A stretch of 64,000 nt of DNA from Cognatilysobacter xinjiangensis. GTDB taxonomy: Bacteria > Pseudomonadota > Gammaproteobacteria > Xanthomonadales > Xanthomonadaceae. Shown in pieces: positions 1-6,143 of this stretch (the stretch's first letter is position 1; each line of letters starts with the position of its first letter). Location: positions 186,001-250,000 of the forward strand of contig NZ_BMXY01000003.1 in the NCBI RefSeq assembly GCF_014651995.1. Direction: 5' to 3'. The notes under the pieces were generated by a model. That model ran no database searches. It saw nothing but the letters and a program-made list of their open reading frames with translations, and was not told where the DNA came from. Position numbers and translations under genes: made by a program.

Positions 1-84
1 GATCGCGAGATCGAGGTCGCGGTGCTGCTGGCGCAGGTCGGCCAGCTGGCGGGCGATGTCGGCGGGGGTGCGGCCGTCGTTCAT
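1..84 (-). CDS. YdcH/DUF465-like small protein, truncated by window edge
   Basis: Reading leftward from an ATG at 84, 28 codons are visible before the window ends, beginning [20 protein letters not shown]. The short acidic/basic helical start resembles the SlyX/YdcH-like DUF465 family of small coiled-coil proteins. No function is established that I can use here. The gene is divergent from ttcA, with about 110 bp between the two starts, so promoters for both should lie in 85-195. The family call rests on 28 residues only. Confidence 0.5.
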   Translation of the reverse strand, partial: MNDGRTPADIARQLADLRQQHRDLDLAI

Positions 85-195
85 GCCGCGAGCTTAGCCC
101 GGCCCGGCGATGCCGGGGAGCGGCGGAAGGTGATGCCGGACGCGCCGCTGAACCTCGTCAGGTGCGGAGACAGCCCTTCCGTAGAATGGCGGCCT

Positions 196-1119
196 ATGAG
201 TACGCCGTCGCCCGCTCACGTCGAACACCTTCCCGTCCTGACGCTCGCCGAACCCGCTCCGCGGTCGCCCGCGCGCCGGCAGGCGCACGAGGCCAACAAG
301 CTCGCCAAGCGCCTGCGCCACCAGGTCGGTCGCGCGATCGCCGACTTCGGCATGATCGAAGACGGCGACAAGGTGATGGTCTGCCTGTCCGGCGGCAAGG
401 ACAGCTACACCATGCTCGACATCCTTCTGCAGTTGCAGAAGAAGGCGCCAGTGCGCTTCGAGATGGTCGCGGTCAACCTCGACCAGAAGCAGCCGGATTT
501 CCCCGAGCACGTGCTGCCGGCCTACCTCGAGTCGATCGGGGTGAAGTACCACATCCTCGAGCAGGATACGTATTCGGTGGTGACGCGCGTCGTGCCCGAG
601 GGCAAGACCATGTGCTCGCTGTGCTCGCGCCTGCGCCGCGGCGCGCTGTACACCTACGCCGACCAGGAAGGCTTCACCAAGATCGCGCTCGGCCACCACC
701 GCGACGACCTCGTCGCCACGTTCTTCCTCAACATGTTCTTCCACGCCAAGCTCTCGGGCATGCCGCCCAAGCTGCTCAGCGACGACGGCAAGCACGTGGT
801 GATCCGCCCGCTCGCCTACGTCAAGGAGGACGACATCGCCGCGTACGCGGAGGCGAAGCAGTTCCCGATCATCCCGTGCAACCTCTGCGGCTCGCAGGAG
901 AACCTGCAGCGCAAGCAGGTCAAGAGGATGATGGACGCCTGGGAGCGCGAATCGCCCGGCCGCATCGAGACGATCGCGCGTGCGCTGGGCGACATCCGCC
1001 CCTCGCAGCTCAGCGACCCCAAGCTCTTCGACTTCATGGCGCTCGGCGCGCGCAGCGACGCGCCGCTGCCCGATGCGCATGCCTGGCTCGCGGGAGCGCC
1101 GGGTGACGACGAGAACTGA
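196..1119 (+). CDS. ttcA: tRNA 2-thiocytidine biosynthesis protein TtcA
   Basis: Cytoplasmic ATP-dependent enzyme that thiolates cytidine 32 of certain tRNAs, using an Fe-S cluster. The 307-residue product carries the PP-loop SGGKDS near residue 67 and the two CxxC pairs of the family: MCSLCSR near residue 140 and PCNLCGSQ near residue 230. The core [17 protein letters not shown] follows the PP-loop fold. An in-frame reading from further upstream (22) is possible, but homologues start close to the [10 protein letters not shown] helix, and ATG 196 gives a normal family length with a short N-terminal extension. It stands alone, followed by about 290 bp without a gene. Confidence 0.96.
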   Translation: MSTPSPAHVEHLPVLTLAEPAPRSPARRQAHEANKLAKRLRHQVGRAIADFGMIEDGDKVMVCLSGGKDSYTMLDILLQLQKKAPVRFEMVAVNLDQKQPDFPEHVLPAYLESIGVKYHILEQDTYSVVTRVVPEGKTMCSLCSRLRRGALYTYADQEGFTKIALGHHRDDLVATFFLNMFFHAKLSGMPPKLLSDDGKHVVIRPLAYVKEDDIAAYAEAKQFPIIPCNLCGSQENLQRKQVKRMMDAWERESPGRIETIARALGDIRPSQLSDPKLFDFMALGARSDAPLPDAHAWLAGAPGDDEN

Positions 1120-1289
1120 CGGCCGCCTCGTACGGGTAACGCACAAGCCGAATCAATCGTAAGACCCGAAGGGCGCCGACAGGATGTCGGCCGTCGCCAC
1201 CCGAGACAGGAGGCCGAGTGTGGCGATCTGCGCAGGCGTCGCCGGTCGCGAGCTGTAGATCCGTCGGGGAAGTTGCTTTCTTTTGGTTG

Positions 1290-1315
1290 CTTTTCTTTGC
1301 AGCGGCAAAGAAAAG
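1290..1315. repeat. REP-like 11-bp hairpin in the ttcA-rdgC gap
   Basis: The 1120-1405 gap has no convincing gene. It contains a perfect stem: CTTTTCTTTGC (1290-1300), loop AGCG, GCAAAGAAAAG (1305-1315), followed by a stretch reading TCACTCGGGCGCGACAGCGC. I remember this AT-rich hairpin plus tail as a dispersed intergenic element in Xanthomonadaceae genomes; that is recall, not a search. Short open frames crossing it are chance products. It could also act as an rdgC leader structure or a ttcA terminator, but no long T-run follows on either strand. Confidence 0.5.
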
Positions 1316-1405
1316 TCACTCGGGCGCGACAGCGCACGAAACGCTTTCGCTTTTCAACACGTTGCGACGGGCATCCCTCGCACCTCGAAGAAGAAATCAA
1401 ACCGA

Positions 1406-2311
1406 ATGTTCTTTCGCAATATCACCCTCTTCCGCTTCCCGACCTCCCTGCAGCTCGACGCCTTCGACGCCGGTCTGGCCGAATGCGCGCTGCGCCCCGT
1501 CGGCCCGATGGAGCTCTCCACGCGCGGCTTCATCTCGCCGTTCGGCCGCGACACCGAAGGCCTCAAGCACGTGCTCGACGAGGCCTACTGGCTCGCCGTC
1601 GGCGGCGAGGACCGTCTGCTACCGGGTGCGGTGGTCAACGACATGCTGCAGAAAAAGCTCGACGACATCGAGCAGAAGGAAGGCCGCCGCCCGGGCGGGC
1701 GCACGCGCAAGCGGCTGAAGGACGAGCTCATCACCGAGCTGCTGCCGCGCGCCTTCGTGCGCCCGACCCGTACCGACGCAATCCTGGACATGAAGCAGGG
1801 CATCGTCGCCATCGACACGTCCAGCAAGAAGTCCGGCGAAAACGTGGTCAGCGAGATCCGCAAGGCGCTGGGCAGCTTCCCGGCGCTGCCGCTGAATGCC
1901 GAGGTGGCGCCGCGCTCGGTGCTGACCGGCTGGCTGGCCGGCGAGTCACTGCCGGACGGGCTGTCGATGGGCGACGAATGCGAGCTGCGCGACGCGCTCG
2001 ACCAGGGCGCGGTGGTGAAGTGCCAGCGCATGGAGCTCGAGAAGAACCCCGAGATCGACAAGCACCTTCAGAGCGGCAAGCAGGTCACGCGGCTCGCGCT
2101 GAACCTCGACGACCACGTGAGCTTCGTGCTCGGCGAGGACCTGGTCATCCGCAAGTTCAAGCTGCTGGACGGCGCGGTGGACACGCTGGAGAACACCGAG
2201 CGCGAGGACCTGCGCGCCGAGCTCGAGGCGCGCTTCGCGCTGATGAGCCACGAGCTGCGCCGGTTGTTCAGCGTGCTCGAGCCCGCGTTCAAGCTGTCGA
2301 AGGTCGAGTAA
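1406..2311 (+). CDS. rdgC: Recombination-associated protein RdgC
   Basis: Nucleoid-associated, ring-forming DNA-binding protein that modulates RecA-dependent recombination. The ATG at 1406 gives 301 residues beginning MFFRNITLFRFPTS, the usual RdgC start and about the usual length (E. coli RdgC is just over 300). Typical family stretches are visible: the GFISPFGRD region near residue 40, TRKRLKDELITELLPRAF near residue 105, and the C-terminal LFSVLEPAFKLSKVE. A longer reading from 1283 would run through the hairpin repeat and is rejected. The next gene starts 6 bp after its stop, so the two are probably co-transcribed. Confidence 0.96.
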   Translation: MFFRNITLFRFPTSLQLDAFDAGLAECALRPVGPMELSTRGFISPFGRDTEGLKHVLDEAYWLAVGGEDRLLPGAVVNDMLQKKLDDIEQKEGRRPGGRTRKRLKDELITELLPRAFVRPTRTDAILDMKQGIVAIDTSSKKSGENVVSEIRKALGSFPALPLNAEVAPRSVLTGWLAGESLPDGLSMGDECELRDALDQGAVVKCQRMELEKNPEIDKHLQSGKQVTRLALNLDDHVSFVLGEDLVIRKFKLLDGAVDTLENTEREDLRAELEARFALMSHELRRLFSVLEPAFKLSKVE

Positions 2312-2317
2312 GCGGCC

Positions 2318-3103
2318 GTGTTCTTCCGCGCACGGCCGCCGCAGGTCGCGACGCCTGCCGCGCCGCGCGCGCCGCTGCGGGCGACGTTGCCCGACGGCGG
2401 CACGGTCGAAGTGCGCTGCGTCGAGAACCGCCGCGTGCGCGGCCTGCGCCTGACGGTGACCGAGCGCGGCGTGCGGCTGACGATGCCGCCGCGCACGAGC
2501 GAGCGACGTGCGCTCGCCTTCGTGCAGGAACACGCGGGCTGGCTGGCGGGGCAGCTGCGCCATACGTTCGACGGCGTCGAGCCGCTGCAGGTCGGTACGA
2601 GCACGACGCTGCCGCTTCGCGGCGTCGACGTGCCGCTGGCCTGGCGCGAGGGCCGCTTCCTGCGTGTCGAGCTGGAGGAGGCGGGCATCGCCGCCACCCT
2701 GCCACCTGCGCTTGACGCGCGGCGCGTGCGCAAGGCCTTCGCCGATTTCTACCTCGCGCAGGCGCGCGCCGACGTCGGCCGCTGGTTGCCCAAATACCTG
2801 CCGTCGCTGCCACGGGCGCCGCGCGACGTCAGCATCCGGCCGCTGACCTCGCTGTGGGGCTCGCTCGCCCCGGACGGCCGCATGCGGCTGGACCTTGCGT
2901 TGGTCATCGCGCCGCCCGCCGCGTTCGAATACGTGCTGGTGCACGAGCTTTGCCACCTGATCCAGGCGAATCATTCGAGCGCGTTCTGGGACGAAGTGGA
3001 GCGGCGCTATCCGGACTGGGAAGCGCAGCGCGACCTGTTGCGTACACGCGGGCGGCCGATCAAGGCCGCGCTGCGCGCGGCCTGCGATACGCCTGCGGGT
3101 TGA
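2318..3103 (+). CDS. YgjP-like (DUF45/M48-type) zinc metallopeptidase
   Basis: A 261-residue protein of the YgjP/SprT-like DUF45 family, putative zinc-dependent peptidases of unknown substrate. The signature HELCHLIQANHSSAFW near residue 210 supplies the HExxH-type zinc site (HELCH) and a downstream His, and is followed by a conserved region with W and the C-terminal RRYPDWEAQRDLL. The N-terminal half is the usual beta-rich domain (VRGLRLTVTERGVRLTMP). The start is a GTG at 2318, 6 bp after the rdgC stop, which implies translational coupling. No signal peptide is seen, so it is presumably cytoplasmic. Confidence 0.88.
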   Translation: MFFRARPPQVATPAAPRAPLRATLPDGGTVEVRCVENRRVRGLRLTVTERGVRLTMPPRTSERRALAFVQEHAGWLAGQLRHTFDGVEPLQVGTSTTLPLRGVDVPLAWREGRFLRVELEEAGIAATLPPALDARRVRKAFADFYLAQARADVGRWLPKYLPSLPRAPRDVSIRPLTSLWGSLAPDGRMRLDLALVIAPPAAFEYVLVHELCHLIQANHSSAFWDEVERRYPDWEAQRDLLRTRGRPIKAALRAACDTPAG

Positions 3104-3225
3104 TAGGCGGACACGCTCGTGCCCGGCTGCATGCGGGGCTCATCTCGCCACACCGTCGATAAAGCCGGAATGTGCGGTCGGTGCGAAGCGGGCATCAGGG
3201 CGACGTCGAAACTTCATTAAGCGCC

Positions 3226-3302
3226 GACGAAACCCAACGGTTTCGTCACCGCACCGTCGCGGCAAAATTTTCTGCAGCGGCGAAGGCTTTTCCGGGAAAA
3301 GC
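3226..3302 (+). promoter_or_regulatory. Two perfect inverted repeats upstream of the locus 1 promoter
   Basis: The 3104-3471 gap has no gene and looks like an extended regulatory region. GACGAAAC (3226-3233) and GTTTCGTC (3240-3247) form an 8-bp inverted repeat with a 6-bp spacer. GCTTTTCC (3286-3293) and GGAAAAGC (3295-3302) form a second 8-bp repeat with a 1-bp spacer. They lie roughly 120-190 bp upstream of the predicted sigma54 start site, the distance at which enhancer-binding activators usually bind. The assignment as activator sites is inference. Confidence 0.45.
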
Positions 3303-3373
3303 GCGAAACCACTGGAGCGGCGAAGCGGCACTACGTTCGCGAAGGGTTCATTCGGCGGCGATGATCGGCATTT

Positions 3374-3389
3374 CGTGACGTGCGTCACG
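3374..3389 (+). promoter_or_regulatory. CRP/Clp-like palindrome at the locus 1 promoter
   Basis: CGTGACGTGCGTCACG is a perfect palindrome containing GTGA-N6-TCAC (GTGA 3375-3378, TCAC 3385-3388), the core of the CRP/Clp binding consensus. It ends only 4 bp upstream of the -24 element. In Xanthomonadaceae the CRP homologue Clp controls exported and biofilm functions and is inhibited by c-di-GMP (established for Xanthomonas). So close to a sigma54 promoter, occupancy could repress or modulate; the sign cannot be read from sequence. Confidence 0.55.
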
Positions 3390-3392
3390 ACT

Positions 3393-3408
3393 TGGCACGG
3401 GATGTGCG
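3393..3408 (+). promoter_or_regulatory. Sigma54-type (-24/-12) promoter of locus 1
   Basis: TGGCACG (3393-3399), four bases, then GTGC (3404-3407) matches TGGCACG-N4-TTGC with one mismatch and correct GG/GC spacing. The predicted start near 3419 leaves a leader of about 53 nt before the ATG at 3472, with a good AGGAG ribosome-binding site. The string TTGGCACGGGA here recurs at the locus 2 promoter. A sigma54 holoenzyme needs an activator of the GAFTGA class; one is encoded at 56844-58334. Confidence 0.7.
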
Positions 3409-3471
3409 ACGAGGCCGATGCGCCTGCCAAGGCGCCTTCCTCCCCCATGTCGACCTCCAGGAGACAGTCTC

Positions 3472-4431
3472 ATGCGCAAGACCCTTATCGCCGCTTCCGT
3501 CGCGATCGCGCTCGGCTTCGCCGCCCCCGCCTTCGCGCAGGACATCACCGAGTCCTACAACGACAACTCGACGAACGGCTCGTACAACGACAACTCGAAC
3601 ACCGATTCCGGCAACGTCAGCGACTCGGGCAACCTCGACCTGGCGGTCTCCGATTCCGGAAACGACAGCTCGACGAACGACTCCTACAACGACAACTCCG
3701 ACAATTCGGACAACTCGCTGAACTTCACCGACAACTCCGACAACTCGCTGAACTTCGCCGACAACTCCGACAACTCGGACAACTCGGACAACAGCGACAA
3801 CTCGGATAACTCGGTCGCGATCGCCGATTCGTACAACAACAGCTCGACCAACGACTCGAACAACGACAACTCGGACAACTCCGACAATTCGACCAACGAC
3901 TCGTACAACACCGACAACTCGCTGAACTTCGCCGACAACTCGACGAACGACTCCAATAACGACAATTCCGACAACTCGGACAACAGCGACAACTCCGACA
4001 ACAGCATGGCCGCCGCCGACAACATGGGCGTCGCGGCCAGCGGCGGTGCGTCGGCGACGCAGACCACGACCGACTCGTTCAACTCGAGCTCGGCGGTCGC
4101 CACCACCGTGCTGCTGGGTTCGGTGTCGGGCAACTCGGTGGGCAGCTTCGGTAACGTCGCCTACTCGGGTAATGCGGGCGCCGGCAACGGCGGCGACGGC
4201 TACGGCGGCTACGCCAACGGCGACGGCGATGCGCCGGGCAGCGACGGCGGCGCGGGCGGCACGGGCGGCACCAGCACGGCCGACGCCGGCACGTTCGACG
4301 CCTCCAACCAGATGAACGGCTCGGCCAACGCGGCCGCCGGCATTATGGTCATGGGCCAGAACTCGGGCGCTTCGTCGTTCATCCAGCAGGGCGTGACGGT
4401 CCAGTCCAACCTCAACGTGGGCGGCCGCTAA
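3472..4431 (+). CDS. Secreted Asp-Asn-Ser repeat protein, candidate fibre subunit of locus 1
   Basis: A 319-residue protein not matched to a family I know. Residues 1-22 are a Sec signal peptide (MRKTLIAASVAIALGF...AFA). Residues about 25-180 are low-complexity D/N/S repeats built from SYNDNS, TNDS, SLNFADNS and tandem DNS units encoded by repeated GACAACTCS codons. Residues about 181-319 are Gly/Ala/Ser rich and end in an SNQMNGSANAAAG...GQNSGASSFIQQG...QSNLNVGGR segment rich in Q and N, reminiscent of amyloid repeats. The mature protein contains no Lys and only one Arg (the last residue), so it is strongly acidic. It is the first gene after the sigma54 promoter and precedes a C39 peptidase and an outer-membrane barrel, the place taken by the amyloid subunit in Fap operons. 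Calcium-binding or adhesive roles are also possible. Confidence 0.75.
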   Translation: MRKTLIAASVAIALGFAAPAFAQDITESYNDNSTNGSYNDNSNTDSGNVSDSGNLDLAVSDSGNDSSTNDSYNDNSDNSDNSLNFTDNSDNSLNFADNSDNSDNSDNSDNSDNSVAIADSYNNSSTNDSNNDNSDNSDNSTNDSYNTDNSLNFADNSTNDSNNDNSDNSDNSDNSDNSMAAADNMGVAASGGASATQTTTDSFNSSSAVATTVLLGSVSGNSVGSFGNVAYSGNAGAGNGGDGYGGYANGDGDAPGSDGGAGGTGGTSTADAGTFDASNQMNGSANAAAGIMVMGQNSGASSFIQQGVTVQSNLNVGGR

Positions 4432-4441
4432 GCGGTGCGAC

Positions 4442-4502
4442 CGACGCGTCGCCTAGGCGGCGCGTCGCTTCCTTGTCGCCGGCGGGGCTTCGGCCCCGCC
4501 GG
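4442..4502 (+). terminator. Tandem GC hairpins after the repeat-protein gene
   Basis: Directly after the subunit stop codon lie two strong hairpins. The first has 12-bp arms, CGACGCGTCGCC (4442-4453) and GGCGGCGCGTCG (4456-4467), with one G-U pair. The second has perfect 10-bp arms, CCGGCGGGGC (4479-4488) and GCCCCGCCGG (4493-4502), around a TTCG tetraloop. There is no T-run, so they more likely attenuate transcription or protect the upstream mRNA than fully terminate it. This would give more subunit than assembly proteins. Confidence 0.6.
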
Positions 4503-4545
4503 TTCCGCCTGCCGGCCTCCGGCAGCCACGACCCAAGGAGACGCC

Positions 4546-4971
4546 ATGCGCATTTCCCTGCGAAAGACCCTCGCGATCGCCGGCCTCGGCCTGCTCGCCT
4601 CCACGGCCCAGGCCGTCGAGCCGATGCTGCCCGAGCTGCAGGTCCGCGAGATCCCGCTGTCGTTCGACACCGCGTCCGCGCCGGACACGGCGCCTGCCGA
4701 TCCCGGCGATCCCTTCGCCCAGCCGCTCACCGGCGAGTCGCTCGACGCCCTGCGCGGCGGCGACAACGTCCATACCGTCACCAACGTCTCCGACGTCAAC
4801 GGCAAGGTGGACGGCAACACCGCCAGCAACGTCACCAGCGGCGCCAACCTCGTCGACGGCGGCGCGTTCGGCAACGCCACCGGCCTGTCGACGGTGATCC
4901 AGAACAGCGGCAACAACGTGCTGATCCAGAACAGCACGGTGGTCAGCATCCAGTTCGCGCCGACGCCATGA
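4546..4971 (+). CDS. Small exported LDALRGG-motif protein, locus 1
   Basis: 141 residues, starting at ATG 4546 with AAGGAG 6 bp upstream. A signal peptide is visible (LRKTLAIAGLGLLASTAQA). After a Pro/Asp-rich stretch comes GESLDALRGG near residue 70, then an N/V/S-rich tail with the segment VIQNSGNNVLIQNSTVV, which echoes the C-terminus of the repeat protein. The motif LDxLRGG is shared with the protein at 5650-6123. Double glycines precede the cut site of many C39 peptidase substrates, and the next gene, overlapping by 4 bp (ATGA), encodes a C39-like peptidase. It may be a minor subunit, nucleator or FapE-like accessory; the function is not known. Confidence 0.7.
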   Translation: MRISLRKTLAIAGLGLLASTAQAVEPMLPELQVREIPLSFDTASAPDTAPADPGDPFAQPLTGESLDALRGGDNVHTVTNVSDVNGKVDGNTASNVTSGANLVDGGAFGNATGLSTVIQNSGNNVLIQNSTVVSIQFAPTP

Positions 4972-5648
4972 GGGCAGCGGCATTCCTGCTGGCGCTGACG
5001 GTCGGCCTCGCCGGCCATGCGCACGCGAGCACGGTCGACCTGCGCGCATCCGGCAGCGCCTATTCGGTGCCGGTGACCAGCCTCAAGGAGGCGCGCTTTC
5101 GCAACACCGTGCGCCAGCAGTACGACTTCAGCTGCGGCTCGGCGGCCACCGCGACGCTGCTGACCTACCAGTACGGCCACCGCGTCAGCGAGATGGACGT
5201 CTTCCGCGAGATGTACGCCAACGGCGACGCCGCGAAGATCCGCAAGGAAGGGTTCTCGATGCTCGACATGCGGCGCTACCTGGCGTCGCTGGGTTACCAG
5301 GCCGACGGCTTCCGGCTGCCGCTGGAGAAGCTCGCCGAGGAAGGCGTGCCAGCCATCGTGCTGCTCAACGACAAGGGCTATCGCCACTTCGTCGTGGTGA
5401 AGGGCCTGAAGGGCGGTCGCGTGCTGCTCGGCGATCCGGCCCGTGGCACGCGCTCGATGCCGCGTGCGCGTTTCGAGCAGCTCTGGGACAACCGCGTGCT
5501 GTTCGTGGTGCACAACCGCCGCGACGTCGCGCAATTCAACCGCCCCGCCGACTGGCGCATCGCGCCCGCGGCACCGCTGGCCATCGGCATCCAGCGGCGG
5601 GGGCTGCAGGACGTGGTCATGCCACGTCGTGGACCGGGAGATTTCTGA
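4968..5648 (+). CDS. Periplasmic C39-like cysteine peptidase (FapD-like), locus 1
   Basis: 226 residues with signal peptide (MRAAAFLLALTVGLAGHAHA) and a single C39 peptidase-like domain. Catalytic residues are readable: C56 in YDFSCGSAA, the oxyanion Gln at position -6 (Q50), H140 in GYRHFVVVKG and D156 in LLGDPARG. Unlike bacteriocin exporters it has no ABC transporter attached, which is the arrangement of FapD in Pseudomonas functional-amyloid operons. Translation is coupled to the preceding LRGG protein (ATGA overlap). Likely role: processing or quality control of exported subunits in the periplasm, with the LDxLRGG proteins as candidate substrates. The family is certain; the substrate is inferred. 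Confidence 0.88.
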   Translation: MRAAAFLLALTVGLAGHAHASTVDLRASGSAYSVPVTSLKEARFRNTVRQQYDFSCGSAATATLLTYQYGHRVSEMDVFREMYANGDAAKIRKEGFSMLDMRRYLASLGYQADGFRLPLEKLAEEGVPAIVLLNDKGYRHFVVVKGLKGGRVLLGDPARGTRSMPRARFEQLWDNRVLFVVHNRRDVAQFNRPADWRIAPAAPLAIGIQRRGLQDVVMPRRGPGDF

Positions 5649-5649
5649 C

Positions 5650-6123
5650 ATGCGCCTGCCCGCCCTGCTCGCACCCTTCCTCTTCGTCGTGCTGGTATTC
5701 GCACCCGCCGTGCGCGCCGCCGACGACTTCGGCCCCGCGATCGAACCCGGCGAACTCGACGGGCTGCGCGGCGGTTACCAGCTGCCCGGTGGCCTGGCGA
5801 TCGGCTTCGGGCTGGAGCGCCTCGTCTCGGTGAACGGCGAACTCGTGGTCGCCCAGCGCGTGGACATCCCGAACCTCGCCACGATCACGCCGGACCAGGC
5901 ACGCGAACTGGCCTCGCTCACCGACGGCCGCACCATCCAGGTCGGCGGCGCCACCACGATCACGCCCGGCATCGGCACGGTGGTGATCCAGAACGCGCTG
6001 GACGACCAGCAGATCCAGGCGTTGACGGGTCTTCACGCCACGGTGAATACGCTCGGCCTGCTGCAGAGCATGAACTTCTCCCGTTCGCTCGACGACGCGC
6101 TGCGTCTCGGCGGCACGCCCTGA
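5650..6123 (+). CDS. Small exported LDGLRGG-motif protein, locus 1
   Basis: 157 residues beginning 1 bp after the peptidase stop. A signal peptide (LLAPFLFVVLVFAPAVRA) is followed by the acidic segment EPGELDGLRGG near residue 40, then a beta-rich domain (LERLVSVNGELVVAQRV, TIQVGGATTITPGIGTVVIQNAL). The LDGLRGG motif matches LDALRGG of the 4546-4971 product, and the position matches the gene between peptidase and barrel in locus 2 (59676-60449), whose product has DATLAGMTGKF instead. It is probably a FapE-like periplasmic or extracellular accessory factor. No firm family assignment. Confidence 0.68.
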   Translation: MRLPALLAPFLFVVLVFAPAVRAADDFGPAIEPGELDGLRGGYQLPGGLAIGFGLERLVSVNGELVVAQRVDIPNLATITPDQARELASLTDGRTIQVGGATTITPGIGTVVIQNALDDQQIQALTGLHATVNTLGLLQSMNFSRSLDDALRLGGTP

Positions 6124-6143
6124 TACGCCCTCCGAGGTCGCCG

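Noticed and set aside
3540-4010. The repeat gene as a non-coding satellite or assembly artefact
   Set aside because: The repeats keep frame through variable units, follow a signal peptide and ribosome-binding site, and lead into a non-repetitive C-terminus.
4968-5648. The C39 peptidase as part of a bacteriocin exporter
   Set aside because: It has its own signal peptide and no ABC-transporter membrane or ATPase domain nearby; genes around it encode repeat proteins and a barrel.
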